From: Burkholderiales bacterium
GTDB taxonomy: Bacteria; Pseudomonadota; Gammaproteobacteria; Burkholderiales; SG8-39
DNA length: 14,045 bases
Direction of reading: 5' to 3'
Assembly (NCBI GenBank): GCA_020846575.1
Contig: JADLDQ010000372.1
Coordinates: 1 to 14,045, forward strand
Part shown: piece by piece, positions 1-6,765 of the stretch
How the letters are laid out: each line of letters begins with the position of its first letter
Numbering within the stretch: position 1 is the stretch's first letter
The notes under the pieces: generated by a model
What the model saw: only the letters and a program-made list of their open reading frames with translations
Databases searched by the model: none
What the model was told of the DNA's origin: nothing
Made by a program: the position numbers and the translations under genes

Positions 1-47
1 GGCCCCGTGTACCATGGCGGCGCAAACAGCGTCAGGGGACGATGACG

Positions 48-818
48 ATGAGCAGCACGCCGTTTCCGGAATTCGATCTCTCCGGCAGGGTCGCGATCGT
101 GACCGGCGCCGCCCGCGGCCTGGGGCGCGCCATCGCGCTGGACTTCGCGCGTTACGGCGCGGACCTCGTAGCCTGCGACATCCTGCCCGAGGTGCGCACC
201 CTCGAAGCGCAGGCGGGCGCCCTGGGCCGCAGGGCGCTCGCGCGCGAGCTGGACGTGTGCGACATCCCGGCCGTGCGCGCGATGGTGGACGGCGCGGTGA
301 AGGCGTTCGGCCGCATCGACATCCTGGTCAACTGCGCCGGCATCAACATACCGCAGTCGGCGCTGGAGGTGACCGAGGACGCCTGGGACAAGATCCTCGG
401 GCTCAATCTCAAGGCGCTGTTCTTCTGCTGCCAGGCGGCCGGGCGCGTGATGGTCGCACAGGCGAGCGGCCGGATCATCAACATCTCCTCGACCATGGGC
501 AGCGTGGGCATGGCGCGGCGCGCCGCCTATTCCTCGAGCAAGGCGGGGGTGAACCTGCTCACCAAGGTGCTCGCCATCGAGTGGGCACCGCACGGCGTGA
601 ACGTCAACGCCATCGCGCCCACCTTCGTCGAGACGCCGCTTACCCGGCCGATGTTCGAGGAGAGGGGATTCCGCGACTCGGTGGTGAGCCAGATCCCCAA
701 GGGGCACATCGCGAACCTCAAGGACGTGACGGGTGCGGCCCTCTACCTCGCCGCGGATGCCTCGGCCATGGTGACCGGGCACGTGCTGCTGGTGGACGGC
801 GGCTGGACCGCGCACTGA
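48..818 (+). CDS. SDR family NAD(P)-dependent oxidoreductase
   Basis: Classical short-chain dehydrogenase/reductase of 256 aa, normal for the family, presumably a cytoplasmic oxidoreductase of a hydroxyl/carbonyl substrate. Counting from the ATG at 42, the dinucleotide glycine motif TGAARGLG is at residues 21-28, the NAG-type motif (NCAG) at 97-100, catalytic Ser about 150, and the YSSSK box gives Tyr163 and Lys167. The C-terminus ends in the usual VTGHVLLVDGGW. An acidic residue after beta-2 (ACDI, Asp46) favours NAD over NADP by family knowledge. I chose the ATG at 48 because AGGGGA at 34-39 is 8 nt from it and only 2 nt from the in-frame ATG at 42. It is followed 117 bp later by an aldo/keto reductase on the same strand, so the two may be co-transcribed. 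The substrate cannot be read from the sequence; gluconate- or acyl-type SDRs are both possible. Confidence 0.93.
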   Translation: MSSTPFPEFDLSGRVAIVTGAARGLGRAIALDFARYGADLVACDILPEVRTLEAQAGALGRRALARELDVCDIPAVRAMVDGAVKAFGRIDILVNCAGINIPQSALEVTEDAWDKILGLNLKALFFCCQAAGRVMVAQASGRIINISSTMGSVGMARRAAYSSSKAGVNLLTKVLAIEWAPHGVNVNAIAPTFVETPLTRPMFEERGFRDSVVSQIPKGHIANLKDVTGAALYLAADASAMVTGHVLLVDGGWTAH

Positions 819-842
819 GCGCGGCGGCGGGATCGGGGGCGC

Positions 843-913
843 GGCGCCCTGCGCAAGGCGGCGCCGTGCGCCGCGGCGGCGGCGCCATGTGCCGCGACGA
901 CGGCGCCTTGCGC
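843..913. repeat. Array of four GGCGCCNTGCGC-type repeats
   Basis: The gap between the SDR and aldo/keto reductase genes holds four copies of the 12-mer GGCGCCNTGCGC, at 843-854, 860-871, 881-892 (one mismatch, TGTGC) and 902-913. The start-to-start spacing is 17, 21 and 21 bp, so the last three are spaced by two helical turns. Each contains the palindrome GGCGCC. It may be a protein-binding array, an mRNA structure between two cistrons, or simple slippage-generated sequence; no function can be assigned. Confidence 0.6.
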
Positions 914-935
914 CGAGACGAGAAGGAAAGAGCAC

Positions 936-1874
936 GTGAAGACCCGCCAGCTCGGAAAGACCGGCATCCGGATCACGGAGATCGGCCTTGGGACCAACTA
1001 TGTCGGTGGCCACAACATCTACGCGTCGGTGGACGAAGCGGCGGGCGAGCGCCTGGTGCGCGAGGCGCTGGAGGCGGGCATCACCTTCTTCGATACCGCC
1101 GACGTCTATGGCGACGGCCGCTGCGAGGAGCTGCTGCGCGGGGCTCTCTCGGGCATGGGGGAGCGCATCGTGCTCGCCACCAAGGGCGGCATCGTGCCCG
1201 GCCGAGCTGCGGGCGATCCGGGTCGGCTGAACAGCACCCCGGCCTACCTTCGCTCCGCGCTGCAGGCCTCGCTCCAGCGCCTGGGCCGGGAGTCCGTGGA
1301 CCTGTACTACATCCACCGCCCCGACCGCCGCACGCCGATCGAGGAGTCGTTCGGGGCGCTGCTGCGATTCAAGGAGCAGGGGTTGATCCGCGCGGCGGGC
1401 CTCTCGAACGTGACCCCGGTCGAGATCCGCGCCGCGCTCGGCGTCGGGCCGGTGGATGCGGTCCAGGGCTGCTACAACCTGTTGCAGCGGGAGGTCGAAG
1501 CCGAAACCCTGGATCTGTGCCGCGAGCAGGGCATCAGCTTCATCCCCTGGGGGCCGCTCGCGTACGGGCTGCTGGGCGGTCGCTACAGCGCGGACTTCAA
1601 GGTGCCGGCGGGGGAATGGCGCAGCGGCACGGGTCTTTTCGACCCCGGGAACTTCGAGCGCAATCTCGATATCGTCGCGCGGCTGAAGGCGATCGCGGCG
1701 AGAAGGGGCGCCGAGCCCGCGGCGGTGGCGATCCAGTGGATGCTGTCGCGCCCGGAAATCGCGTCGGTGATCGCCGGCGCGAAGAACGCGGACCAGGTGC
1801 GGCGGAACGTTCGGGCCGGAGAACTCGCGCTCGACCCGGCTGAGGTCGCCGAGGTCGGCGCGCTCAGCGCTTGA
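936..1874 (+). CDS. Aldo/keto reductase
   Basis: Aldo/keto reductase of 312 aa, a cytoplasmic NADPH-dependent carbonyl reductase with a TIM-barrel fold. The catalytic tetrad is visible: Asp53 and Tyr58 (in FFDTADVYG), Lys83 (ATKGG) and His127 (YYIHRPD). The N-terminal signature KTRQLGKTGIRITEIGLGT and the cofactor region IASVIAGAKNADQV near the C-terminus are typical of the YajO/Tas-like AKR branch. The start is GTG at 936, supported by an AGGA-type ribosome binding site (924-927) 8 nt upstream. It sits 117 bp after the SDR gene on the same strand and probably shares its transcript. Its 3' end overlaps by 11 bp the 3' end of the convergent E1 beta gene (1864-1874). The substrate is unknown. 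Confidence 0.93.
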   Translation: MKTRQLGKTGIRITEIGLGTNYVGGHNIYASVDEAAGERLVREALEAGITFFDTADVYGDGRCEELLRGALSGMGERIVLATKGGIVPGRAAGDPGRLNSTPAYLRSALQASLQRLGRESVDLYYIHRPDRRTPIEESFGALLRFKEQGLIRAAGLSNVTPVEIRAALGVGPVDAVQGCYNLLQREVEAETLDLCREQGISFIPWGPLAYGLLGGRYSADFKVPAGEWRSGTGLFDPGNFERNLDIVARLKAIAARRGAEPAAVAIQWMLSRPEIASVIAGAKNADQVRRNVRAGELALDPAEVAEVGALSA

Positions 1875-2820
1875 GGAGGTCTCTCACCGCGGCGGCGATG
1901 CGCTTGCGGTCGGGTACCGCGTAGCGCTCCATCGGCGGACTGAAGGGGATGGGCACGTCCAACCCGCACACGCGCACCGGGCGCGCCTTCAGGCGGGCGA
2001 AGGCGGCCTCGTCCTCGACCACCCTGGATACGATCTCGGCGGCGGCTCCGCAGGTCCGGCAGGCCTCGTCCACCACGAGGAGCCGCCCGGTGCGCGCGAC
2101 CGAATCCCGGATCGCCTGCGTGTCCAGGGGCACCAGGGTGCGCGGATCGATCACCTCCATCGACACGCCCTCCTTCTCCAGCTCCTCCGCGACGTCCATG
2201 GCGAAGTGCGCCATGCGCGCCAGCGCCACCACCGTCACGTCGCTGCCCCGGCGCCGCAGCGCGGCCTCGCCGAAGGGAATCAGGTACTCCTCCTCGGGCA
2301 CCTCGCCCGCGAGATCGACGAGCGCCGAGTGCTCGAAACTCATCACCGGGTTGTCGTCGCGGACCGCTGTCTTGAGCAGGCCCTTGGCGTCGTAGGGCGT
2401 CGAGGGCAGGATGATCTTCAGCCCCGGCACGTTCATGAACATGGGGTAGGGGTTGATCGAGTGCTGGGCCGCCATGGAATTGCCGGCGCCCACGCTCATG
2501 CGGTACACGATGGGAAAGCGCGCCTGCCCGCCGAACATGTAGGTGATCTTGGCGGCCTGGTTGACCATCTGATCCATGGCGACGAAGCCGAAGGTCGCCA
2601 TGCGGATGTTGACCACCGGCCGGAAGCCCGAGCCCGCGAGCCCGGTGGCCGCCCCGACGAAGGAGGACTCCGAGATCGGGGTAGCGCGGATGCGCGCCGC
2701 GCCGAACTCCTGGCGCAGCGGCGCCGGCACGTCGGTGGAAAGGTGCACGGTCTTGTGGTCGCGGCGGAACTCTTCCTGCAGCGCTTCCAAGGTCGCCTGG
2801 TGGAAGGTGATGCTTCTCAT
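1864..2820 (-). CDS. 2-oxo-acid dehydrogenase E1 component, beta subunit (transketolase-like)
   Basis: Beta subunit (318 aa) of a heterotetrameric thiamine-diphosphate E1 of the pyruvate/acetoin/branched-chain dehydrogenase type. Family features are the ISE motif, whose Glu51 corresponds to the Glu that activates the ThDP aminopyrimidine, DQMVNQAAK at 83-91, FGGQ at 96-99, AAQHS with His120, and VPGLKIILPSTPYDAKGLL. The usual acidic stretch after RPV (like EIMFADF) is changed to NIRMATF, an oddity that may alter the subunit interface or active site. The start is taken at the ATG ending at 2820, just after the alpha gene (20-bp gap). The frame is open further upstream, but that would overlap the alpha gene. 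No strong Shine-Dalgarno precedes this ATG, so translation may be coupled to alpha. No E2 or E3 gene lies nearby. Confidence 0.92.
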   Translation of the reverse strand: MRSITFHQATLEALQEEFRRDHKTVHLSTDVPAPLRQEFGAARIRATPISESSFVGAATGLAGSGFRPVVNIRMATFGFVAMDQMVNQAAKITYMFGGQARFPIVYRMSVGAGNSMAAQHSINPYPMFMNVPGLKIILPSTPYDAKGLLKTAVRDDNPVMSFEHSALVDLAGEVPEEEYLIPFGEAALRRRGSDVTVVALARMAHFAMDVAEELEKEGVSMEVIDPRTLVPLDTQAIRDSVARTGRLLVVDEACRTCGAAAEIVSRVVEDEAAFARLKARPVRVCGLDVPIPFSPPMERYAVPDRKRIAAAVRDLLKR

Positions 2821-2840
2821 GAGCGCGGTCTGCGATCGGG

Positions 2841-3806
2841 TCAGACGCAGAATACGTCTTCCAGGGCGTCCTCGGGCTCGGGCAGAGGACTCGCCAGCGC
2901 GTAGCGGACCGAATCCTCCACGCGGGCGAGCGCCTGAGCGTCGATGGCGGCCAACTGCTTCGGCGAAAGGATCTCCTCGCGCACGAGCTTGCGTTCCAGG
3001 GCCGCGATCGGGCATTTCTCCTTCCATGCCTCGATCTCGTCCCTGGGCCGCAGGTCCAGGATGGTGTTCGCCTCGAAGTGGCCGCGCCAGCGGTAGGTCT
3101 TGAATTCCAGCAGCGAAGGGCCCTCGCCCGCGCGGGCGCGCGCCACCGCCTGCGCGCTCGTGTCGTAGACCCCCTCGACGTCGTTGCCGTCCACCACGCG
3201 CCCTGGCATGCCGTAGGCCACGGCGCGCTCGGCCACGTGCTGCACCGCCATCGCCTCGCGCACCGGCATGTTCACGCCGTAGTGGTTGTTCTCGCAGACG
3301 AAGACCAGAGGCAGCCGCCAGATGGAAGCGAGGTTCAGGGATTCGTGGAACTCACCCTCGGCGCAGGCGCCGTCGCCGAAGAACACCACCGCCACCCGAT
3401 CGCCGCCCTCGAGCTGCGCGGCCATGGCTGCGCCGGCCGCGATCGGCAGGCCGGCGGCCACGATGCCGTTGGCGCCCAGCATGCCGATCGAGAAGTCGGC
3501 GATGTGCATCGAGCCGCCCTTGCCCTTGCAGTAGCCGGTCTTCCTGCCGTGGATCTCCGCCATCATGCGATCGAGATCAGCGCCCTTGGCGATGCAGTGG
3601 CCGTGGCCGCGGTGGTTGCTGACGATGCGGTCCTCGCGACGCAGGTTGGCGCACACGCCCACCGCGACCGCCTCCTGGCCGATGTAGGAGTGGACCACGC
3701 CGGGGATGAGCTTCCTCTGGAAATCCTCGGCCACCCGCTCCTCGAAGCGGCGGATGGTGATCATTCGCACGTACATCTCGACCAGCAGTTCTTTGCGGGT
3801 GGACAT
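2841..3806 (-). CDS. 2-oxo-acid dehydrogenase E1 component, alpha subunit (ThDP-dependent)
   Basis: Alpha subunit (321 aa) of a ThDP-dependent E1, first gene of a two-gene operon with the beta subunit. The ThDP-binding motif begins at GDG (residues 144-146) and ends at NN (173-174), close to the usual spacing. HRGHGH at 65-70 and GKGGSMHI around 95-102 are typical of the family. The phosphorylation-loop region reads YRWRGHFE, which resembles acetoin dehydrogenase AcoA more than animal-type pyruvate dehydrogenase. The start at 3806 is favoured because GGAGG lies 7 nt upstream (3814-3818); a longer open frame to 3893 has no family homology in its extra 29 residues. It is transcribed divergently from the SDR/thioesterase pair across a gap of 196 bp. 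The 2-oxo-acid substrate cannot be assigned, and an acetoin-type activity is only a hint. Confidence 0.93.
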   Translation of the reverse strand: MSTRKELLVEMYVRMITIRRFEERVAEDFQRKLIPGVVHSYIGQEAVAVGVCANLRREDRIVSNHRGHGHCIAKGADLDRMMAEIHGRKTGYCKGKGGSMHIADFSIGMLGANGIVAAGLPIAAGAAMAAQLEGGDRVAVVFFGDGACAEGEFHESLNLASIWRLPLVFVCENNHYGVNMPVREAMAVQHVAERAVAYGMPGRVVDGNDVEGVYDTSAQAVARARAGEGPSLLEFKTYRWRGHFEANTILDLRPRDEIEAWKEKCPIAALERKLVREEILSPKQLAAIDAQALARVEDSVRYALASPLPEPEDALEDVFCV

Positions 3807-4002
3807 CCAGGCGCCTCCGGGAAGCCGCGGCTTCTGGCGAAGGATAACCGCCGGCGTGCGGCGGCTGCAATGGGCGGGCGCGAGGATAATCATGCACAGC
3901 GGGCGGCGCGGCGCTTGCGGCGCGCACCGGTATCATGCGTCGCGGGCCGACGCGGGCGAACCGCGCTCGCGGGACGGTCACGCCCGCCATGACGGAGGAA
4001 AG
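3807..4002. promoter_or_regulatory. Divergent intergenic region between E1 operon and SDR-thioesterase operon
   Basis: This 196-bp gap must hold the promoters of both divergent transcription units. Ribosome binding sites are clear at each end: GGAGG at 3814-3818 on the minus strand for E1 alpha, and GGAGGAA at 3994-4000 on the plus strand for the SDR. A TATCAT hexamer at about 3931-3936 could be a -10 element for the plus-strand operon, but I find no convincing -35 partner. Exact promoters are not called. Confidence 0.4.
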
Positions 4003-4821
4003 ATGCGCACCCTGGAGGGCCGGACCGTCTTCATCACCGGCGCGAGCCGCGGCATCGGCCGCGCGATCGCGCTTCGCTGCGCACGCGACGGCGCCAACGT
4101 CGTGATCGCCGCCAAGACCGCGGAGCCGCACCCCAGGCTCGCCGGCACCATTCACAGCGTGGCCGAGGAAGTGCGCGCGGCGGGTGGCCGCGCGCTCGCC
4201 GTGCGTTGCGATATCCGCGACGAGGCCGCCGTGGTCTGGGCAGTGGAGCAGGCGCTCGCGGCCTTCGGAGGGATCGACGTCCTGGTGAACAACGCGAGCG
4301 CCATCGGCCTCACCGGGACCCTTGCCACGTCCATGGCCCGCTACGACCTGATGCAGGCGGTCAACGCGCGCGGTACGTTCCTGTGTTCGAGGACCTGCCT
4401 GCCGCATCTGAAGAAGGCCGCCAATGCGCACGTGCTGACGCTCTCCCCGCCGCCGGACCTCGACCCGCGCTGGTTCCAGGACCACCTCGCCTATACGCTT
4501 TCCAAGTTCGGCATGAGCCTGTGCACCCTGGGCATGGCCGCGGAGTTCGCCGCCGACGGTGTGGCGTTCAATTCGCTCTGGCCGCGCACCACCATCGCCA
4601 CCGCCGCAGTGGAGGTGTTCTTCCCCCAGGCACTCGCCGGCAGCCGCAGGCCCGAGATCGTGGCGGAGGCCGCGCACGCGGTCCTGGTGCGCGACAGCCG
4701 CACCTGCACAGGCCGCTTCTTCATCGACGAGGACGTGCTGCGCGAGGAGGGCGTGACGGACTTCTCCGGCTACGCTCTCGCGCCCGGCGCGCCGCCGACG
4801 CCGGACCTGTTCACCAAGTGA
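4003..4821 (+). CDS. HSDL2-like SDR family oxidoreductase
   Basis: Short-chain dehydrogenase of 272 aa, resembling the hydroxysteroid-dehydrogenase-like 2 (HSDL2) branch. Glycine motif TGASRGIG at 12-19, NNASAI at 96-101, Ser148 in LTLSPPP, and Tyr164/Lys168 in HLAYTLSKFGMS form the active site. The conserved stretch around PDLDPRWFQDHLAYTLSKFGMSLC and the late GRFFIDEDVLREEGV are diagnostic of this branch rather than of FabG-type SDRs. Its eukaryotic relatives are linked to fatty-acid metabolism, and the gene is followed 10 bp later by an acyl-CoA thioesterase, so a role in acyl-chain metabolism is a reasonable inference. The start at 4003 is set by GGAGGAAAG immediately upstream. A longer frame from 3706 is open but lacks family homology. 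Confidence 0.93.
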   Translation: MRTLEGRTVFITGASRGIGRAIALRCARDGANVVIAAKTAEPHPRLAGTIHSVAEEVRAAGGRALAVRCDIRDEAAVVWAVEQALAAFGGIDVLVNNASAIGLTGTLATSMARYDLMQAVNARGTFLCSRTCLPHLKKAANAHVLTLSPPPDLDPRWFQDHLAYTLSKFGMSLCTLGMAAEFAADGVAFNSLWPRTTIATAAVEVFFPQALAGSRRPEIVAEAAHAVLVRDSRTCTGRFFIDEDVLREEGVTDFSGYALAPGAPPTPDLFTK

Positions 4822-4831
4822 GGCAGAGTCG

Positions 4832-5224
4832 ATGAGCGCCGAGACCGTTATTCTGCCCAGGGATCGCGAACCCGTGCTGCGCGTGGTGCCCATGCCGGCC
4901 GACGCCAATCCCGCCGGCGACGTGTTCGGGGGCTGGATCATGTCCCAGGTGGACGTCGCCGGCAGCATCCCCGCCACCCGCCGCGCCCGCGGGCGTGTGG
5001 CCACCGTCGCGGTCAACCACTTCGTGTTCAGGCAGCCGGTGCTGATCGGCGACGTCGTGAGCCTCTACGCGGAGGTGACCCGTGTCGGGCGCACCTCGAT
5101 CACCGTCAACGTCGAGGTATACGCGCAGCGGCTGCGCAGCAGCGACGAGTGCGTCAAGGTGACCGAGGCGACGCTGACCTACGTGGCGGTGGACGCCGAG
5201 AGAAAGCCCCGGGCGGTGGGGTAG
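4832..5224 (+). CDS. yciA: YciA-like acyl-CoA thioesterase (hotdog fold)
   Basis: Single-hotdog thioesterase of 130 aa, the usual length of the YciA/acyl-CoA hydrolase family, which cleaves acyl-CoA to free acid and CoA in the cytoplasm. The signature MPADANPAGDVFGGWIMSQVDVAG (residues 21-44) matches the family hallmark; Asp41 is the expected counterpart of the catalytic Asp. VNHFVFRQPVLIGDVVSLYAEV follows as the second conserved block. The ATG is 10 bp after the SDR stop codon, so the two genes are almost certainly one operon. The gene symbol rests on family resemblance only. Confidence 0.92.
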   Translation: MSAETVILPRDREPVLRVVPMPADANPAGDVFGGWIMSQVDVAGSIPATRRARGRVATVAVNHFVFRQPVLIGDVVSLYAEVTRVGRTSITVNVEVYAQRLRSSDECVKVTEATLTYVAVDAERKPRAVG

Positions 5225-5229
5225 GCCGG

Positions 5230-5248
5230 CCGGCGCAAGCTGCGCCGG
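5230..5248 (+). terminator. Hairpin after the thioesterase gene (possible terminator)
   Basis: Perfect stem CCGGCGC/GCGCCGG around a 5-nt loop, starting 5 bp after the thioesterase stop and followed by only TTT. The T-tract is weak, so it is a possible intrinsic terminator or an RNA 3'-end stabiliser. Confidence 0.45.
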
Positions 5249-5269
5249 TTTCGAGGGGGAAACGGCGAT

Positions 5270-5312
5270 GACGACCGAAACCGCCTTCGGTCGTCTCGAT
5301 CCTTTCGGATCG
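5270..5312. terminator. Tandem hairpins between convergent genes
   Basis: Two adjacent stem-loops. The first has a perfect 10-bp stem (5270-5279 GACGACCGAA with 5286-5295 TTCGGTCGTC, loop ACCGCC). The second has a 6-bp stem (5297-5302 with 5307-5312, loop TTTC). They lie between the ends of the plus-strand thioesterase operon and the minus-strand DUF1330 gene, a position suited to bidirectional termination, although neither strand shows a strong T-run. Confidence 0.5.
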
Positions 5313-5346
5313 GGTCTTTGCATCCGCACCACCCGGGATGCGCCGG

Positions 5347-5640
5347 TCACGTTTCGAGCCCCTCCACGCTTACGAGACGCGCACAACTGCATTCATCGCG
5401 AATTCCCTTGACGCCTTGATACACCGGTCCGTAGTAGAAGGACTCCCACGCCGCGACGGAGGGGAATTCGAGAAGCACGATTCGGCGCGGAGCCCAATCG
5501 CCTTCGTAGACCTTGTGCGCTCCGCCACGGGCGAGATAGCGGGCGCCGGCCTGCGCGAGCGCGGGCTTCACCTTTGTCATGAAATCCTGATACCGGTCGG
5601 GATCGCGGACGTCGACATCGAAGATGACGTATGCGGTCAT
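5347..5640 (-). CDS. DUF1330 domain-containing protein
   Basis: Small protein of 97 aa with the DUF1330 ferredoxin-like (dimeric alpha/beta barrel) pattern: MTAYVIFDVDVRDPDRYQDFM, then RYLARGG, RIVLLEFPSVAAWESFYYGPVYQGVK. Full-length for the family, cytoplasmic, biochemical function unknown. The start at 5640 is preceded by a GGGGGAG-rich ribosome binding stretch; an upstream in-frame extension to 5730 overlaps the receptor gene and has no homology. It lies 47 bp after the first Bug receptor gene on the same strand, so it is probably at the end of that transcript. Confidence 0.87.
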   Translation of the reverse strand: MTAYVIFDVDVRDPDRYQDFMTKVKPALAQAGARYLARGGAHKVYEGDWAPRRIVLLEFPSVAAWESFYYGPVYQGVKGIRDECSCARLVSVEGLET

Positions 5641-5687
5641 CGCCTCGCTCCCCCGCAGAACTGCGATCACTGCCTGCCGCGTGAGCG

Positions 5688-6641
5688 TCAGTCCGCCTTG
5701 ATGTTCGCGGCCTTCGCCACCGCGGTCCACTTGGCGATGTCTTCGGCGAGGAACTTCGCGAACGCCTCGGGTGTGCGCCCGTCGGGCTCGATGCCCAGCC
5801 CCGCCAGCTTGGCGCGCACCTCGGGCGCGGTGAGGCCCCTTGCGACCTCGTCGCGCATGCGCTGGCTGATCGCGCTCGCGGTGCCGGCCTTGAAGAAAAG
5901 CCCCATCCAGAGGTTCGCCTCCATGTCCTTGACGCCCGCTTTGGCCATGGTCGGCACGTCCGGGAGCTGGGCAAAGCTCTCGCGCGAGGTCACGGCGAGC
6001 GCGCGCAGCTTCCCGGACTTGAGCATCCCGAGGGTCGGCGGCGGGTCGGTGAAGACGATGGTGACTTCCCCGGTCATCACCGCGGCGTTCATGGCGGCGC
6101 TCGACTTGTACGGGATATGGATGAACTTCGCGCCGGTGCGCAGGTTGAACAGTTCACTCACCAGATGGAAGGTCGCCGAGGTCGAGGCAAAATTGGCCTT
6201 GTCCGGGTTCGCCTTGGCGAAGGCGACCAGCTCCGCGACGTTGCGGTAGGGCGCGCCGCTGTTTACCACCAGGATGAGCGGATAGGTTCCGATCATGGTG
6301 ACGGGCGCGAAGTCGTTCTGAGGTGAAAAGGGCATCTTCGAGAAGATCGCCGGGCTGATCGACATCGGCCCCACGGGCCCCATCAGCAGGGTGTAGCCGT
6401 CGGCCGGCGCGTCGGCGACCGCGCGCGGACCGATGAAGCCATTGGCGCCGGGCCGGTTCTCGATGACGAACGGCTGGCCGAACCCCTCCTGGAGGCGCGC
6501 GCCTATCACGCGGCTGACGATGTCGTTGCCGCCGCCGGCGGCGAACGGGATCACCAGCCGCACCGGCTTGTCGGGATAGGTCTGCGCCTGCCCGGCGAAC
6601 GAGGCGGCGGCGAGGGTCAGGGCGAGGTACAGGCGGCGCAT
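5688..6641 (-). CDS. Bug/TctC-family periplasmic solute receptor, copy 1
   Basis: Tripartite tricarboxylate transporter substrate-binding protein of the Bug (TctC) family, 317 aa. The signal peptide is MRRLYLALTLAAASFAGQAQ, with cleavage likely after AQA or AQAQ. The mature start YPDKPVRLVIPFAAGGGNDIVSRVI, then ENRPGANGFIGPRAVADAPADGYTLLMG and PYKSSAAMNAAVMTG, are the conserved ligand-pocket blocks. In this family such receptors bind small carboxylates or aromatic acids in the periplasm for TctAB-type carriers or for sensing. No tctA or tctB is present, which is common for orphan Bug proteins. An AGGAG ribosome binding site precedes the ATG. It is the downstream twin of the gene at 6766-7719, with about 38 substitutions, no gaps and an almost identical C-terminus. 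Confidence 0.95.
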   Translation of the reverse strand: MRRLYLALTLAAASFAGQAQTYPDKPVRLVIPFAAGGGNDIVSRVIGARLQEGFGQPFVIENRPGANGFIGPRAVADAPADGYTLLMGPVGPMSISPAIFSKMPFSPQNDFAPVTMIGTYPLILVVNSGAPYRNVAELVAFAKANPDKANFASTSATFHLVSELFNLRTGAKFIHIPYKSSAAMNAAVMTGEVTIVFTDPPPTLGMLKSGKLRALAVTSRESFAQLPDVPTMAKAGVKDMEANLWMGLFFKAGTASAISQRMRDEVARGLTAPEVRAKLAGLGIEPDGRTPEAFAKFLAEDIAKWTAVAKAANIKAD

Positions 6642-6676
6642 GCGATTACTCCTGCTGGTTGTAGGGGCAGGAGAAC

Positions 6677-6685
6677 CTTATATCA
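6677..6685 (-). promoter_or_regulatory. Extended -10 promoter candidate for Bug receptor copy 1
   Basis: On the minus strand this reads TGATATAAG, an extended -10 (TGn plus TATAAG), ending 35 nt before the receptor ATG. The equivalent place before copy 2 keeps TGGTATAAG, so the element is conserved between the duplicated promoters. No good -35 hexamer is visible, as expected for an extended -10 promoter. Confidence 0.5.
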
Positions 6686-6714
6686 CACGGCCATCACACG
6701 GCCATCACACGGCC
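6682..6714. repeat. Three perfect 11-bp tandem repeats upstream of Bug receptor copy 1
   Basis: ATCACACGGCC is repeated exactly three times at 6682-6692, 6693-6703 and 6704-6714. On the transcribed strand it presents TGTGA every 11 bp, about one helical turn, directly upstream of and overlapping the -10 candidate. Before copy 2 only one related unit remains (CCACCCGGCC). It may be an operator array or a recent slippage expansion. Confidence 0.75.
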
Positions 6715-6765
6715 GCTTGCGCAAAGCACCCGCGCGGACTGACCGCGAGACAGCGCAGGCGGCTG

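Noticed and set aside
14..1843. 609-codon open frame on the plus strand spanning the SDR and aldo/keto reductase genes
   Set aside because: It is out of frame with two well-supported enzyme genes, is Arg/Gly/Ala-rich without any domain, and is expected from GC-rich codon use.
3577..5016. 479-codon minus-strand frame antisense to the HSDL2-like SDR
   Set aside because: No recognisable domain, composition of a GC shadow, and it runs opposite to the SDR and thioesterase genes and through the out-of-frame 5' part of E1 alpha.
5270..5312. Mini-ykkC-like (guanidine-II) riboswitch suggested by two adjacent hairpins
   Set aside because: The loops are ACCGCC and TTTC and not the ACGR loops of that class, and the hairpins lie downstream of two convergent genes and not in a leader.
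6682..6714. CRISPR array
   Set aside because: Repeat units are only 11 bp and contiguous with no spacers; the same holds for the 9-bp and 13-bp arrays in the window.
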